From Myxococcales bacterium (lineage in GTDB: Bacteria > Myxococcota_A > Polyangia > Polyangiales > Ga0077539): a DNA stretch of 64,000 nucleotides. Shown in pieces: positions 17,274 to 26,059 of the stretch. How positions within the stretch are numbered: the first letter of the stretch is position 1; each line of letters begins with the position of its first letter. Both the position numbers and the translations under genes were made by a program. The DNA is taken from NCBI GenBank assembly GCA_030652255.1, contig JAUSAZ010000171.1, positions 43,150 through 107,149 on the forward strand, read 5' to 3'. The notes under the pieces are model-generated. The model made no database searches, was not told the DNA's origin, and saw nothing but the letters and a program-made list of their open reading frames with translations.

Positions 17274-20200
17274 CAGGCCTCGGATTCCTTCTGCGGGTGG
17301 GCGAGCGGGCGCCCCTCGAAGAGCCAGCGCGCGAAGCCCGCGAGCCAGAGCCCATCGGGGCCCTCGCCGACGTCGACGCGGCCCTCGCGGGCGCCCGCCA
17401 CGAAGCGCCGCGTGGCGTCGGAGCGGTGGTGGGTGAGCGCGTCGAGCGTGGCCATCAGCACGGCGTGCTCGGGGGTGCCGCCGCAGCGGGCGGTCCAGGC
17501 CTCGACGCGGCGGGCGAAGTCGGGGTCCGGGGCCGTCGGGCGCTCGTCGGCGGGCGACGGGCCGAGGCCGTTGATGGCGTCGATGACCACCTGCTTGCGC
17601 TCCTTCAGCGGGAGCGAGCGCAGGGCGTCGGGCTCGATGGGGCGGCCGATCCAGATGTCCTGGCGGCCATACCCGATCGGGAACTCGATGCGCTGGGACA
17701 GCTCCTCCACGGGGAGGGCACCGACGAAGCGCACCGGCACGATGGGCGCGCCCACGGCGAAGGCCATGTCGATGAAGGCCGAGCTCATCTTCACGACCGG
17801 CGCCCGGCAGGAGAGCCCGCGGGTGCCCTCGACGTGCACCATCGCGCTCTTGCCGCGCTGGGCCATCTCCTGCGCCAGCTCGCCGATGATGCGCATGAGG
17901 GACTCGCGGTCCTCGCGGTCGAAGAAGGTGATGAGCTGCGGGTCGGTGATACCGGGGTAGGTAAAGCTCTGGCGGATGAGCTCGCCCACCCACGACCCGC
18001 GGTGCTCGGCCTTGGCGAGGGTCACGGTGGCGGTGCCCGAGAGCGCCGAGGCGAGCACGGAGAATAGCAGCGACTCGACCGCCACCTGGTGGTTGGCGAG
18101 GTAGAGGCAGCTGCGCCCGCGCACCGCCGCGAAGGCCGCCGGGTCGGCGATGACCACGTCGCCGATGAAGCGCTCGATGAGGCCGTAGTAGAGGTCCTCG
18201 ACGGGCCACGGGCCGATGCCGAAGCGCTCGCGCCAGTGGGCCTCGACGGGGGAGAGGTCGAGGGAGGCCGCAGCGCCGTCGGCCACGCGCACGGCGTCGC
18301 CCTCGCGGGTGACGCGCAGGAAGTGCCTGCGCAGCGGGCGCATGGCGACGGTGGCGCTGGCGAGGTCGTCGGCCGGGCGCACGGTGCTGGGGTGCACGTA
18401 GGCGCGAGCGGCGACGTGGTCACGCACGGCGACCTCGGCGATGAGGTCGCGGCCCGGGGCGACGCCGTAGATGGCCGCAACGTTGCCCGGCAGCCAGTCG
18501 CTGGGCTTCACGTCGGCGGGCGCGGCCACGGTGGCGTCGCCCTCGGCGCGAGAGAGGCGCAGGCCCGGCACGAAGCGCCCGTCGCGCAGGAAGGCGCGGC
18601 GGTCGAGGCGGCTGGCGCGGCCGATGGGCCCCTTGGGGAGCAGCACCTCGACGAGGGTGAGCGCCACGCGGACGCTGCCGTCGACGACGAGCTGGATGTC
18701 ATGCTTCGGGAAGCGGGCCTCGCCATCGAAGCCTGCGAAGCGCACCTCGACGCGGCCTTCACCCGATGACGGGACCTCGCCGTAGAGGGTGAGCGTCGGG
18801 ATGCGGTAGGGGTAGCCGACGAGGTCGTCAGCGATCTCCGGCGACCACTGCGAGAGCGCGTCGTGGGGGATGGCGTGGGTGAGCGCGTCGAGCAGCCCCT
18901 GGTGCAGCGCCCCGCGGGGGACGCCGCGCAGGGCGAGATCGACGAGGGCCGTCGAGCCGCGCGAGCCCAACTGCCACGAGCGCAGCATCTGGAACGCGGG
19001 GCCGTGGAAGAGGGCCGCGGAGGCGTAGGGATCCTCCGCGGGGACGGCGTCGGTGAGGGGCGCGAAGACCGCGGGGGGAGCGGGGTAGCGGGCGTCGAGG
19101 AGCACCCGCCCGGAGGCCACGGGCTCGAAGCGCGAGAGCGCCGCCTCGCGGGCCTCGCGGAAGGCCGAGAGGGTCACCTCGCCTGCGGGCTTCACCTCGG
19201 TGCGCAGCCGCACGGGCGTCCCCGCGAAGGGCAGCCAGCGGTGCACCTGCACGTCGGCGAGCCCGACGACCTTCTGCCCCGCGGTGGCGACGGCGCCTGC
19301 GAGTCGGTCGACCATGGACATCATCGGCAGCGCGGGCAGCGTCCAGGTGGGGCGGTGATCGCCCAGCCAGGCGTCGACGGAGGGGTCGAGGGTCTCTTCG
19401 CTGCCGGGAGCGGGGCCCTTCGGCGGGCGCGGCGGCTCGGCCCCCGGCACGATGCGCATCGCCAGCTGGCGCGTGTGATAGATGCGCTTGCCGTCGACCC
19501 AGAGCGAGCCCTCGGCCACGGCGAAGGGGATGCCGCCCTCGCGGCCCACTTCGAGGATCGCGATCTCGGTGGTGATGCGCTTGTTCTTCGGGACCACCTG
19601 GCCGCGGTACTTCCAGGTGGCCGGGCGGCCGACGGCGACGGGCTCGAAGCGGGGGTTGTCCACCCCGTCGGCCATCGCGCGCTCGATCATCGCGAACTGG
19701 AGCAATTGCACCAGGGCCTCGATGCCCAGCGAGCCGGGCTGCACCGGGTCCTGGAAGAAGTGGGCCTTGAAGAACCACTCGTCGTAGCGGACGTCCTTCT
19801 CGGCGCGGGCCCAGCCGAGGCCCTTCTTGCCGCCGGCGGGCTCCCAGGCCGTGATGCGGTCGAGCATGCAGAGCATCGGCGCGGGGAGGCGCAGCGACCC
19901 GTCGAAGTACTTCGCCGGGCGGGCGCGCAGGTCGATGCGCACCTCGGAGGGAGACTCGATGCGGGTGCGGTCTTCGGGGGTGACGGGCAGGCCCACCTGG
20001 TTGACGAAGGCCTCCGCGGGGAAGAACCCGAAGACGGTGTTCATCTTGTAGACGAGGGTGGCGCCGACGAAGCACTCGACCTCGAAGGACTCGATGATCA
20101 TGCCCGCCGAGCGGGAGACGTCCGTGACCTTCACCCGCGTCCGCAGGGTGCCCGCGTCGGGGAGGATCTCCGCGGAGAAGGTCCCGGTGCCGTCGAGGTT

Positions 20201-23200
20201 GCGGAAGAGCAGGTCGACGTCGGTGGTGAGCGCGCTGCCGATGTAGCTCGCCAGCCAGCCGCAGGGCTGGAGGGCGGCCTCCATCAGCACGCAGTACGGC
20301 ATCGTGGGGTGGCCGTTGAGGTCGAAGTACCAGGCGTCCGGGGGGATGTCGTACTCGGCCTCGATCACCCCGCCGGGCTGGAGCACGCCGAGCGGCGCGT
20401 CGGCGCGGGTGATGCGCGACATGAAGTGGTAGGGCGGACCGGGCAGGCGCGCGACGCCGCGGGGGCTGTCGAAGCGCGTGTACATCGGCCCGAAGGCCGC
20501 GGAGGGGCGGCCCCAGGCGCACGCGATGAGCGACGCGTAGTCGAAGGGAAAACCCTCGACCACGGCGACGGCTTTGGGCTCGACGTAGCCCGCGAGGCCG
20601 CCGAGGCGGCGGAGGTCCATCGTGCGGTGGGCGGGGTCGGAGCCGGGGACCACGGGCAGCCGGGCCCAGTCGTCGAGGGGCCACGCGGGCACGAGGCGAA
20701 GGCCCACGCGCCGGGCGTGGAAGGCCTTGCGGCCGTCGACGGTGCACAGGAGGTCGGCGTAGACGGTGGGCACCGGGCCCGCGATGACCTCCTCGATGAA
20801 GATCTCGTAGATGAGGTGCCGCGAGGCCGGGGTGGCCTGCCCGCGGCAGCGCATGGGGATCTTGTTGCCCATGACGGGCTCGAAGCGCCACCCGTCGCGG
20901 TCGACGGAGAAGCCCATCGCCACGAGGTAGAACGACATCGCCTGGAGGCAGCCCTCGAACATGAGGGTGCCGGGCATGCACGGGTCGTTGTGGAAGTGAC
21001 CCGCGAAGTACCAGTCGTCGGGGGTGATGGGCGCGTCGGCGCGGAGGTAGCCGCGCTGCCAGGGCCCGCCGGTGGGGTCGAAGTCGACGACCTCGTGGAG
21101 GAAGAGCATGCGCCCGGCGGAGATGCGCGGCGTGCGGACGTGCGTGCGGGCCTTCTCGAAGCCGGGGCCGAAGCAGTCGGCCACGCGGCCGTCGGCGAAG
21201 GCGAGGAGGTCGTCGTGGGAGAACGAGCGCTTCGTGCAGGCGACCGCGGGGGCGTCGAGCTGCGCGTCGGTGGAGTGCGCGCCGGTGGGGGCGTCCCAGA
21301 GGATGCCGCCCGAGTTTGCGAGCTCCTCGTCGGTGAAGAAGCCGGCCTGGCCGTGGCGCACGGAGAGCCGCAGCTCGCCGTTCACGCGGCAGTCGTAGTG
21401 GAAGAAGAAGAGCCGCACGGCGCCCTGCTCGGCGTGGGCGTCGACGTGGATCTCGTAGGTGAGCGTCTCGCCCGGCTGCGGGAGCTCGCCGTGGTAGGTG
21501 AGCTCGCAGCCGAGGAGGCGGTACACCCGCTCGCCCTGGTTGAGCCGGTCGATGCCCAGCCAGGAGATGAGCAGGAGGTCGGCCTGGCCGGTCTCGATCA
21601 TGATGCCGGCGGGCATGCGCCCCTCGTGGAGGTACCAGCTCTCCGGGGTGACGTCGGTCTCGGTCCAGAGGGTGCCGACGCCCATGGAGTTGGGGACGGC
21701 GTCGATGCCCGTCACGCGATCGGCCAGGAGCAGCGGCGGCATGGGCATCCGCACCTGGCGGGCGTAGCCGTCCTGCGAGGCGAAGGCGGGGCCAAAGACC
21801 GAGGAGATCTTCCCCGAGGCGAGCACCTCCAGCTGGGCCCGGTCGAAGCGCGGGCCGGGGTGCCCGGCGGGAGCAATGGGAGGTGATTGGGGAAGAGCGG
21901 AGGGAGCGTCGGGAGAGACCGTTTGCGCGACGGGAGAAACCGACGGCGTGGCGGACAACGCGACGCTGGTGCCAGACCCCGACCGTGAGGGAGGGGGAGC
22001 GACTCGCGCGTGCTCAGCACCCGACACCGCTCCGCCCTGCCGCGCTCGCAGCAGCCCCGCGAGCATCGTCTCCTGTAGCCCCAGGAAGCGCGTGTGCGCC
22101 GTCGCCTGCGCGTCGAGGTACGCCCGGTGGATCGCCGCGATGCGACCCTGCTCGGCCATCGCCCGCGCCACGATCTCGTTCGTCCCGCCAGCCATCACCA
22201 CCGGCGCGGCCATCACCGTCACCACGGGCGCAGCCATCACCACCGGCGCGGCCATCACCGTCACCACCGGCGCGGCCACCACCACCGGCGCAGCCATCAC
22301 CACCGGGGCCATCTCTTCCATCGCCGAGACCAGCTTCGGCGCGGGCGCCATCATCTGGACGCCCGTCTCGAATGCCGGCAGCCGGATCGTCGGCGCGTGC
22401 GCGGGTACCTTCATCATCGCTCCAGGGTTCTTCGTGGGCCGCGCGTCGGCGCCGAGGGCGCGGTGCAGCGCCTCGACGTCCACCGGCACGCCCGCCGCCA
22501 CCAGCGCCGCCGCCGCGTTGGCGAGCTGCCGCACGCCGCTGCGGCCCGACACGTCCATCGGCACCGCGAGGTGCTCGCGCTCGCCGAGGATCTTCCTGAT
22601 CCAGCCGCTGCACAGCCCGCGCGGGCCGTGCTCGATGAACACCCGCACGCCGTCCGCCCAGGCGCGCTCGATCATCCGCGGGAAGTCGAGCGTGTCGACC
22701 GCCTGCGCCGTGATCGCCCGCGCCACGACGTCGGCCTCGGCCACGAAGCCCTCCGCGCTGCCCGCCGAGTAGTGCCGCACGCCCGGCACCGCGAAGGTCT
22801 CCCGCCGGTGGATGTCGTACCAGGCCTGGCGGATCTCCCCGATCTCCGGGCAGTGCGCCGCCATCGCGTAGCCCAGGGGCATCGCCCGCGAGCGCCCGAG
22901 CTTCGCGATCACCCGCTCGCACGCGCCCGCCTCGCCGCCGATCACGCAGTCGTCGGGCGCGTTGATGATCGTGAGGTGCGCCGCGGCTTCCCCCGCCAGG
23001 GCCTCGCGCACCGCCGCCGCCGGGGCCGCCACGCTGTACGTCGCCCACCCCGCCGCGTCCGCGCCGACCACGCCCAGACGCGCCCACCGCCGCCGCGCGG
23101 CCCGCTGCTCGCCGACGATCTCGTCGCGGAACACCGGGCTCTCCCAGCACTCGCGCACCATCCCGTCGAGGTCGCGCCAGGCCCCCGAGGCGAACATCGC

Positions 23201-26059
23201 GTTGCTCTCGCCGGAGGAGTACCCGATGGTCGCCGCGGGCCGCAGCCCGAGCACGTCGCGCACGATCTCCGCGTGCAGCTGACACAGAAACGCGCTCGCC
23301 CAGAGCTGTTCGAGCGGGTGCCCGGGCTCCGCGGTCTCGCCGAAGCACCACGCCGTCGACGGCGCCATCGAGCCGAAGCGCCCGCCCAGCTTCGCCACCA
23401 CGCCCGGCAGCGCCAGCGCCAGCTCGCGGCCCATGCCCAGGTACGAGGCCGCCGCGCCGGTGAACACCGCCGCCGTCTCGCCCGCGATGGGTCCCGCGCG
23501 GAACGCCACGCCCTCGGGCGCCGGGCCGCCGCCCTCCAGGTGACGCCGCGCCGCCCGCGCCCGCGCCGCCCGCTCGTCCTCGCTCCCGGCCACCAGCACC
23601 AGGCGGGCCGGGCCGTCGCCGCCCTCCACGCCCTCGGCCAGCGCGCGCAGCACCGCGTCGCGGTCGGCGCCGCGGTAGACGTACAGCCTCGGCGGGGCCT
23701 CCAGGCCCAGCGCCAGGGCCTCGCCCGCGGACCGCACCCGCACCGTCGCCCCGCCGCCGCCCAGCGGGCGCGTCGTGACCTCGGCCACCCGCTCGCCGAA
23801 CCACGGCGCCGCCACCCGGCCGACCTGCGGCCGCGCCCCGTGGGCGACGCTCCAGGTCGCCAGCGCGACGTCCATGAGCCCCGCCGCGGCGTGCGCCCGG
23901 GAGCGCGCCAGCGGGTCGAGCACCCCGTCGCCCAGGCTCAGCGTGGGGGAGCCCTCGTCGTCGAGCACCGCCAGCACCCGGTCGCCGTCGCGGCGCGCGT
24001 CGTCGAGGCGCTTGAGCAGCAGCACCACCGCCGCGTCGCCGGGGCTCGCGTCGAGCCGCAGCTCCGCCAGCGCCGCGCGGTGCACGGGCTCGTCCGAGAG
24101 GTCGACCGCGCCCACGATCGCCGCGTCGAGCTCGCCCTCGCGCAGCGCGCGCGCCGCGAGCTGTAGCGCCACCACGCCGGAGGCCTCCTCCGACGACACG
24201 GTGAAGCTCGGGCCCGCCACGTCGAGCTGGCTGTTGATGCGATTGGCGGGGATGTTGGGCATCGTGCCCACCACGCCGGCGGCCTCGAGCCTCGGCAGCA
24301 CGGCGTCGCGCGCCGCCGCGAGCCACCCCTCCGCGGGCTTCGCGCCGGTGCTCCGCGTCCACGCCTCGGACCACTCCGCCAGCCGCCAGCGGGCGCCGTA
24401 GCGGGCCACCTCGGGGTCGCACCCGATGCCCACGTACACGCCGGTGCGCTCGCGCGGCAACGCCACACCCGCGGCCGCCTCGCGGGCGCACTCCAGCACC
24501 ATGAGCTGCTGCGGGAGGGTCTGCTCCAGGTCGCGCGGCGGGAAGCGCAGCCCGTCGAGCGCGACGGCCACCTCCGAGCGCCGCGGCGACCACGCCTCCG
24601 CGCCGAAGACCGCGCGCGCCGCCGCCCCGGCGCCGGTGGTGTCGCCGAGCATCGCGCCGGTCGCGACGACCGCGACGGCCACGCGGGAGCGCGTCCCCAC
24701 GACGGAGCGCGCGGCGAGGCCCGGGTCGTCCTGGCTCACGAGGAGGTGGGCGTTGTTGCCCCCGAAGCCGAAGGCGCTCACCGCCGCCACGCGCGGCCGG
24801 TCGGAGGGCCAGCGCTCGCCCGCCGTGAGCAGCCGGAAGGGCGAGCCCGAGAGCACGTCGAGGGGGGCGTCGCCGTGCAGCGACGGCGGCCTGCGCTCGT
24901 CGTCCATCGCGGCGATCACCTTCATCACGCCAGCCGCCCCGGCGGCCGTGATGAGGTGCCCGAGGTTGGACTTGAGCGACCCGATGGGCACGTCGTGCAG
25001 GCCCTCGTAGAGGGCCGCGGTGGAGCGCACCTCGGTGGCGTCGCCGACGGGGGTCCCGGTGGCGTGGCACTCCAGGAGCGAGACGTCCGCGGGCGCGAGG
25101 CCCGACATGGCGTAGGCGAGGTTCATCGCGCGGCGCTGGCCCTCCTCGGCGGGGGCGAGCAAGCCCCGGCCGCGCCCGTCGTTGGAGAGACCGACCCCGC
25201 GGATGACCCCGAGGATGCGGTCGCCCGCGGCGCGCGCGTCGCCGAGGCGCTTGAGCGCGAGGAGCGCCGCGCCCTCGGCGGGGACGAGCCCGTCGGCGTC
25301 GCGGTGGAAGGGGCGGCTCTGGCCCGTGCGGCTCATCGCCGACAGGGCGCAGAAGCCCACGTGCAGGAACAAGCTGTCCGCCGCGTTGACGGCGCCCGCG
25401 AGCATCACGTCGGCGGTGCGGTCGTGCAGGCGGTCGCAGGCCAGCTTGATGGCGTAGAGCGACGAGGCGCACGCGGCGTCGAGCGCGTGGGCGCCCGCGC
25501 CGAGGCCCAGCGCGGCGGCCGCGAGGTGGGCCGGGAGGCCCGACATGAAGCGGTTGTGGGCGGAGGGGCGCTCGACCCCGGCGGACTGCGCCGCGCGGCC
25601 GCCCACGGAGGCGTGGAAGGACGGGTCCTGGGCGTCGAGCCAGACGCTCTCGGCGTAGCGGGACATCGCCGCGGTGGGGAAGGAGAGGTTGCCGAGGATG
25701 ATCCCCGCGCGGTCGGAGGCGCGCTCGTGGCCGACCGGGCGCAGGGCCTCGCGGGCGGCGTGGAGCACCCAGCGGAAGACCGGGTCGAGGGCCCGCACCG
25801 TCGCCTCGGGGAGCAGGAAGCCCGACGGGTCGAAGAGCGCGTCGAAGCCCTCGACGTAGCCCCCGGCGTCGGACCACGTGCGGTCGGCGGCGTGGGAGGC
25901 CGTGCCCATCGCGTGCTCCGGGCCGAGCCGCCAGCGCCCCGCGGGCGCGGGCCCGACGGCGCTGCGGCCCGCCTGGACGAGCTCGCGCAGCGCGGACGGC
26001 GAGAGCGCGCCGGGCAGCACGCAGCCCTGCCCGACGATCGCGATGGGCTCGAAGCTCAC
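17273..26059 (-). CDS. pfa3: PUFA synthase subunit Pfa3 (KS-CLF-AT-DH array-acyltransferase)
   Basis: 2928 residues from a GTG at 26059 (VSFEPIAIVGQG), overlapping the pfa2 stop by GTGA. Domains: KS (Cys197 in DAACASS, HATGTPVGD, KSNLGHL); a second KS lacking the Cys (VSSEEASG), the chain-length factor; AT with GYSSGES near 946; an Ala/Pro/Val linker with a helix (~1250-1310); FabA-like hotdog folds at ~1400-2200 including GHFHNDPCMPG (~1690), NGHPTMPYC (~1917) and AHFFQDPVQPG (~2100); a further PKS-type DH pair (~2220-2400; GDHRPTWTLP); and a C-terminal lysophosphatidate-type acyltransferase with NHQVAVES (~2657) and VEGTRG. It extends and dehydrates/isomerises the growing chain to set the methylene-interrupted cis double bonds. 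The acyltransferase probably transfers the product to a glycerolipid. Corresponds to PfaC (plus PfaB-like AT) of marine bacteria. The ORF-track start at 27985 is false. Confidence 0.95.
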   Translation of the reverse strand: MSFEPIAIVGQGCVLPGALSPSALRELVQAGRSAVGPAPAGRWRLGPEHAMGTASHAADRTWSDAGGYVEGFDALFDPSGFLLPEATVRALDPVFRWVLHAAREALRPVGHERASDRAGIILGNLSFPTAAMSRYAESVWLDAQDPSFHASVGGRAAQSAGVERPSAHNRFMSGLPAHLAAAALGLGAGAHALDAACASSLYAIKLACDRLHDRTADVMLAGAVNAADSLFLHVGFCALSAMSRTGQSRPFHRDADGLVPAEGAALLALKRLGDARAAGDRILGVIRGVGLSNDGRGRGLLAPAEEGQRRAMNLAYAMSGLAPADVSLLECHATGTPVGDATEVRSTAALYEGLHDVPIGSLKSNLGHLITAAGAAGVMKVIAAMDDERRPPSLHGDAPLDVLSGSPFRLLTAGERWPSDRPRVAAVSAFGFGGNNAHLLVSQDDPGLAARSVVGTRSRVAVAVVATGAMLGDTTGAGAAARAVFGAEAWSPRRSEVAVALDGLRFPPRDLEQTLPQQLMVLECAREAAAGVALPRERTGVYVGIGCDPEVARYGARWRLAEWSEAWTRSTGAKPAEGWLAAARDAVLPRLEAAGVVGTMPNIPANRINSQLDVAGPSFTVSSEEASGVVALQLAARALREGELDAAIVGAVDLSDEPVHRAALAELRLDASPGDAAVVLLLKRLDDARRDGDRVLAVLDDEGSPTLSLGDGVLDPLARSRAHAAAGLMDVALATWSVAHGARPQVGRVAAPWFGERVAEVTTRPLGGGGATVRVRSAGEALALGLEAPPRLYVYRGADRDAVLRALAEGVEGGDGPARLVLVAGSEDERAARARAARRHLEGGGPAPEGVAFRAGPIAGETAAVFTGAAASYLGMGRELALALPGVVAKLGGRFGSMAPSTAWCFGETAEPGHPLEQLWASAFLCQLHAEIVRDVLGLRPAATIGYSSGESNAMFASGAWRDLDGMVRECWESPVFRDEIVGEQRAARRRWARLGVVGADAAGWATYSVAAPAAAVREALAGEAAAHLTIINAPDDCVIGGEAGACERVIAKLGRSRAMPLGYAMAAHCPEIGEIRQAWYDIHRRETFAVPGVRHYSAGSAEGFVAEADVVARAITAQAVDTLDFPRMIERAWADGVRVFIEHGPRGLCSGWIRKILGEREHLAVPMDVSGRSGVRQLANAAAALVAAGVPVDVEALHRALGADARPTKNPGAMMKVPAHAPTIRLPAFETGVQMMAPAPKLVSAMEEMAPVVMAAPVVVAAPVVTVMAAPVVMAAPVVTVMAAPVVMAGGTNEIVARAMAEQGRIAAIHRAYLDAQATAHTRFLGLQETMLAGLLRARQGGAVSGAEHARVAPPPSRSGSGTSVALSATPSVSPVAQTVSPDAPSALPQSPPIAPAGHPGPRFDRAQLEVLASGKISSVFGPAFASQDGYARQVRMPMPPLLLADRVTGIDAVPNSMGVGTLWTETDVTPESWYLHEGRMPAGIMIETGQADLLLISWLGIDRLNQGERVYRLLGCELTYHGELPQPGETLTYEIHVDAHAEQGAVRLFFFHYDCRVNGELRLSVRHGQAGFFTDEELANSGGILWDAPTGAHSTDAQLDAPAVACTKRSFSHDDLLAFADGRVADCFGPGFEKARTHVRTPRISAGRMLFLHEVVDFDPTGGPWQRGYLRADAPITPDDWYFAGHFHNDPCMPGTLMFEGCLQAMSFYLVAMGFSVDRDGWRFEPVMGNKIPMRCRGQATPASRHLIYEIFIEEVIAGPVPTVYADLLCTVDGRKAFHARRVGLRLVPAWPLDDWARLPVVPGSDPAHRTMDLRRLGGLAGYVEPKAVAVVEGFPFDYASLIACAWGRPSAAFGPMYTRFDSPRGVARLPGPPYHFMSRITRADAPLGVLQPGGVIEAEYDIPPDAWYFDLNGHPTMPYCVLMEAALQPCGWLASYIGSALTTDVDLLFRNLDGTGTFSAEILPDAGTLRTRVKVTDVSRSAGMIIESFEVECFVGATLVYKMNTVFGFFPAEAFVNQVGLPVTPEDRTRIESPSEVRIDLRARPAKYFDGSLRLPAPMLCMLDRITAWEPAGGKKGLGWARAEKDVRYDEWFFKAHFFQDPVQPGSLGIEALVQLLQFAMIERAMADGVDNPRFEPVAVGRPATWKYRGQVVPKNKRITTEIAILEVGREGGIPFAVAEGSLWVDGKRIYHTRQLAMRIVPGAEPPRPPKGPAPGSEETLDPSVDAWLGDHRPTWTLPALPMMSMVDRLAGAVATAGQKVVGLADVQVHRWLPFAGTPVRLRTEVKPAGEVTLSAFREAREAALSRFEPVASGRVLLDARYPAPPAVFAPLTDAVPAEDPYASAALFHGPAFQMLRSWQLGSRGSTALVDLALRGVPRGALHQGLLDALTHAIPHDALSQWSPEIADDLVGYPYRIPTLTLYGEVPSSGEGRVEVRFAGFDGEARFPKHDIQLVVDGSVRVALTLVEVLLPKGPIGRASRLDRRAFLRDGRFVPGLRLSRAEGDATVAAPADVKPSDWLPGNVAAIYGVAPGRDLIAEVAVRDHVAARAYVHPSTVRPADDLASATVAMRPLRRHFLRVTREGDAVRVADGAAASLDLSPVEAHWRERFGIGPWPVEDLYYGLIERFIGDVVIADPAAFAAVRGRSCLYLANHQVAVESLLFSVLASALSGTATVTLAKAEHRGSWVGELIRQSFTYPGITDPQLITFFDREDRESLMRIIGELAQEMAQRGKSAMVHVEGTRGLSCRAPVVKMSSAFIDMAFAVGAPIVPVRFVGALPVEELSQRIEFPIGYGRQDIWIGRPIEPDALRSLPLKERKQVVIDAINGLGPSPADERPTAPDPDFARRVEAWTARCGGTPEHAVLMATLDALTHHRSDATRRFVAGAREGRVDVGEGPDGLWLAGFARWLFEGRPLAHPQKESEA

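Noticed and set aside
12405-17960. 1851-residue plus-strand ORF opposite the carboxylase and pfa3 3' end
   Set aside because: Antisense shadow from high GC3; composition is His/Arg/Gly/Ala-rich with no domain, while the minus strand encodes unmistakable enzymes.
23200-23500. A separate pfaB gene
   Set aside because: The PfaB-like AT (GYSSGES) is in frame inside pfa3, as in other myxobacterial pfa clusters; no independent gene.
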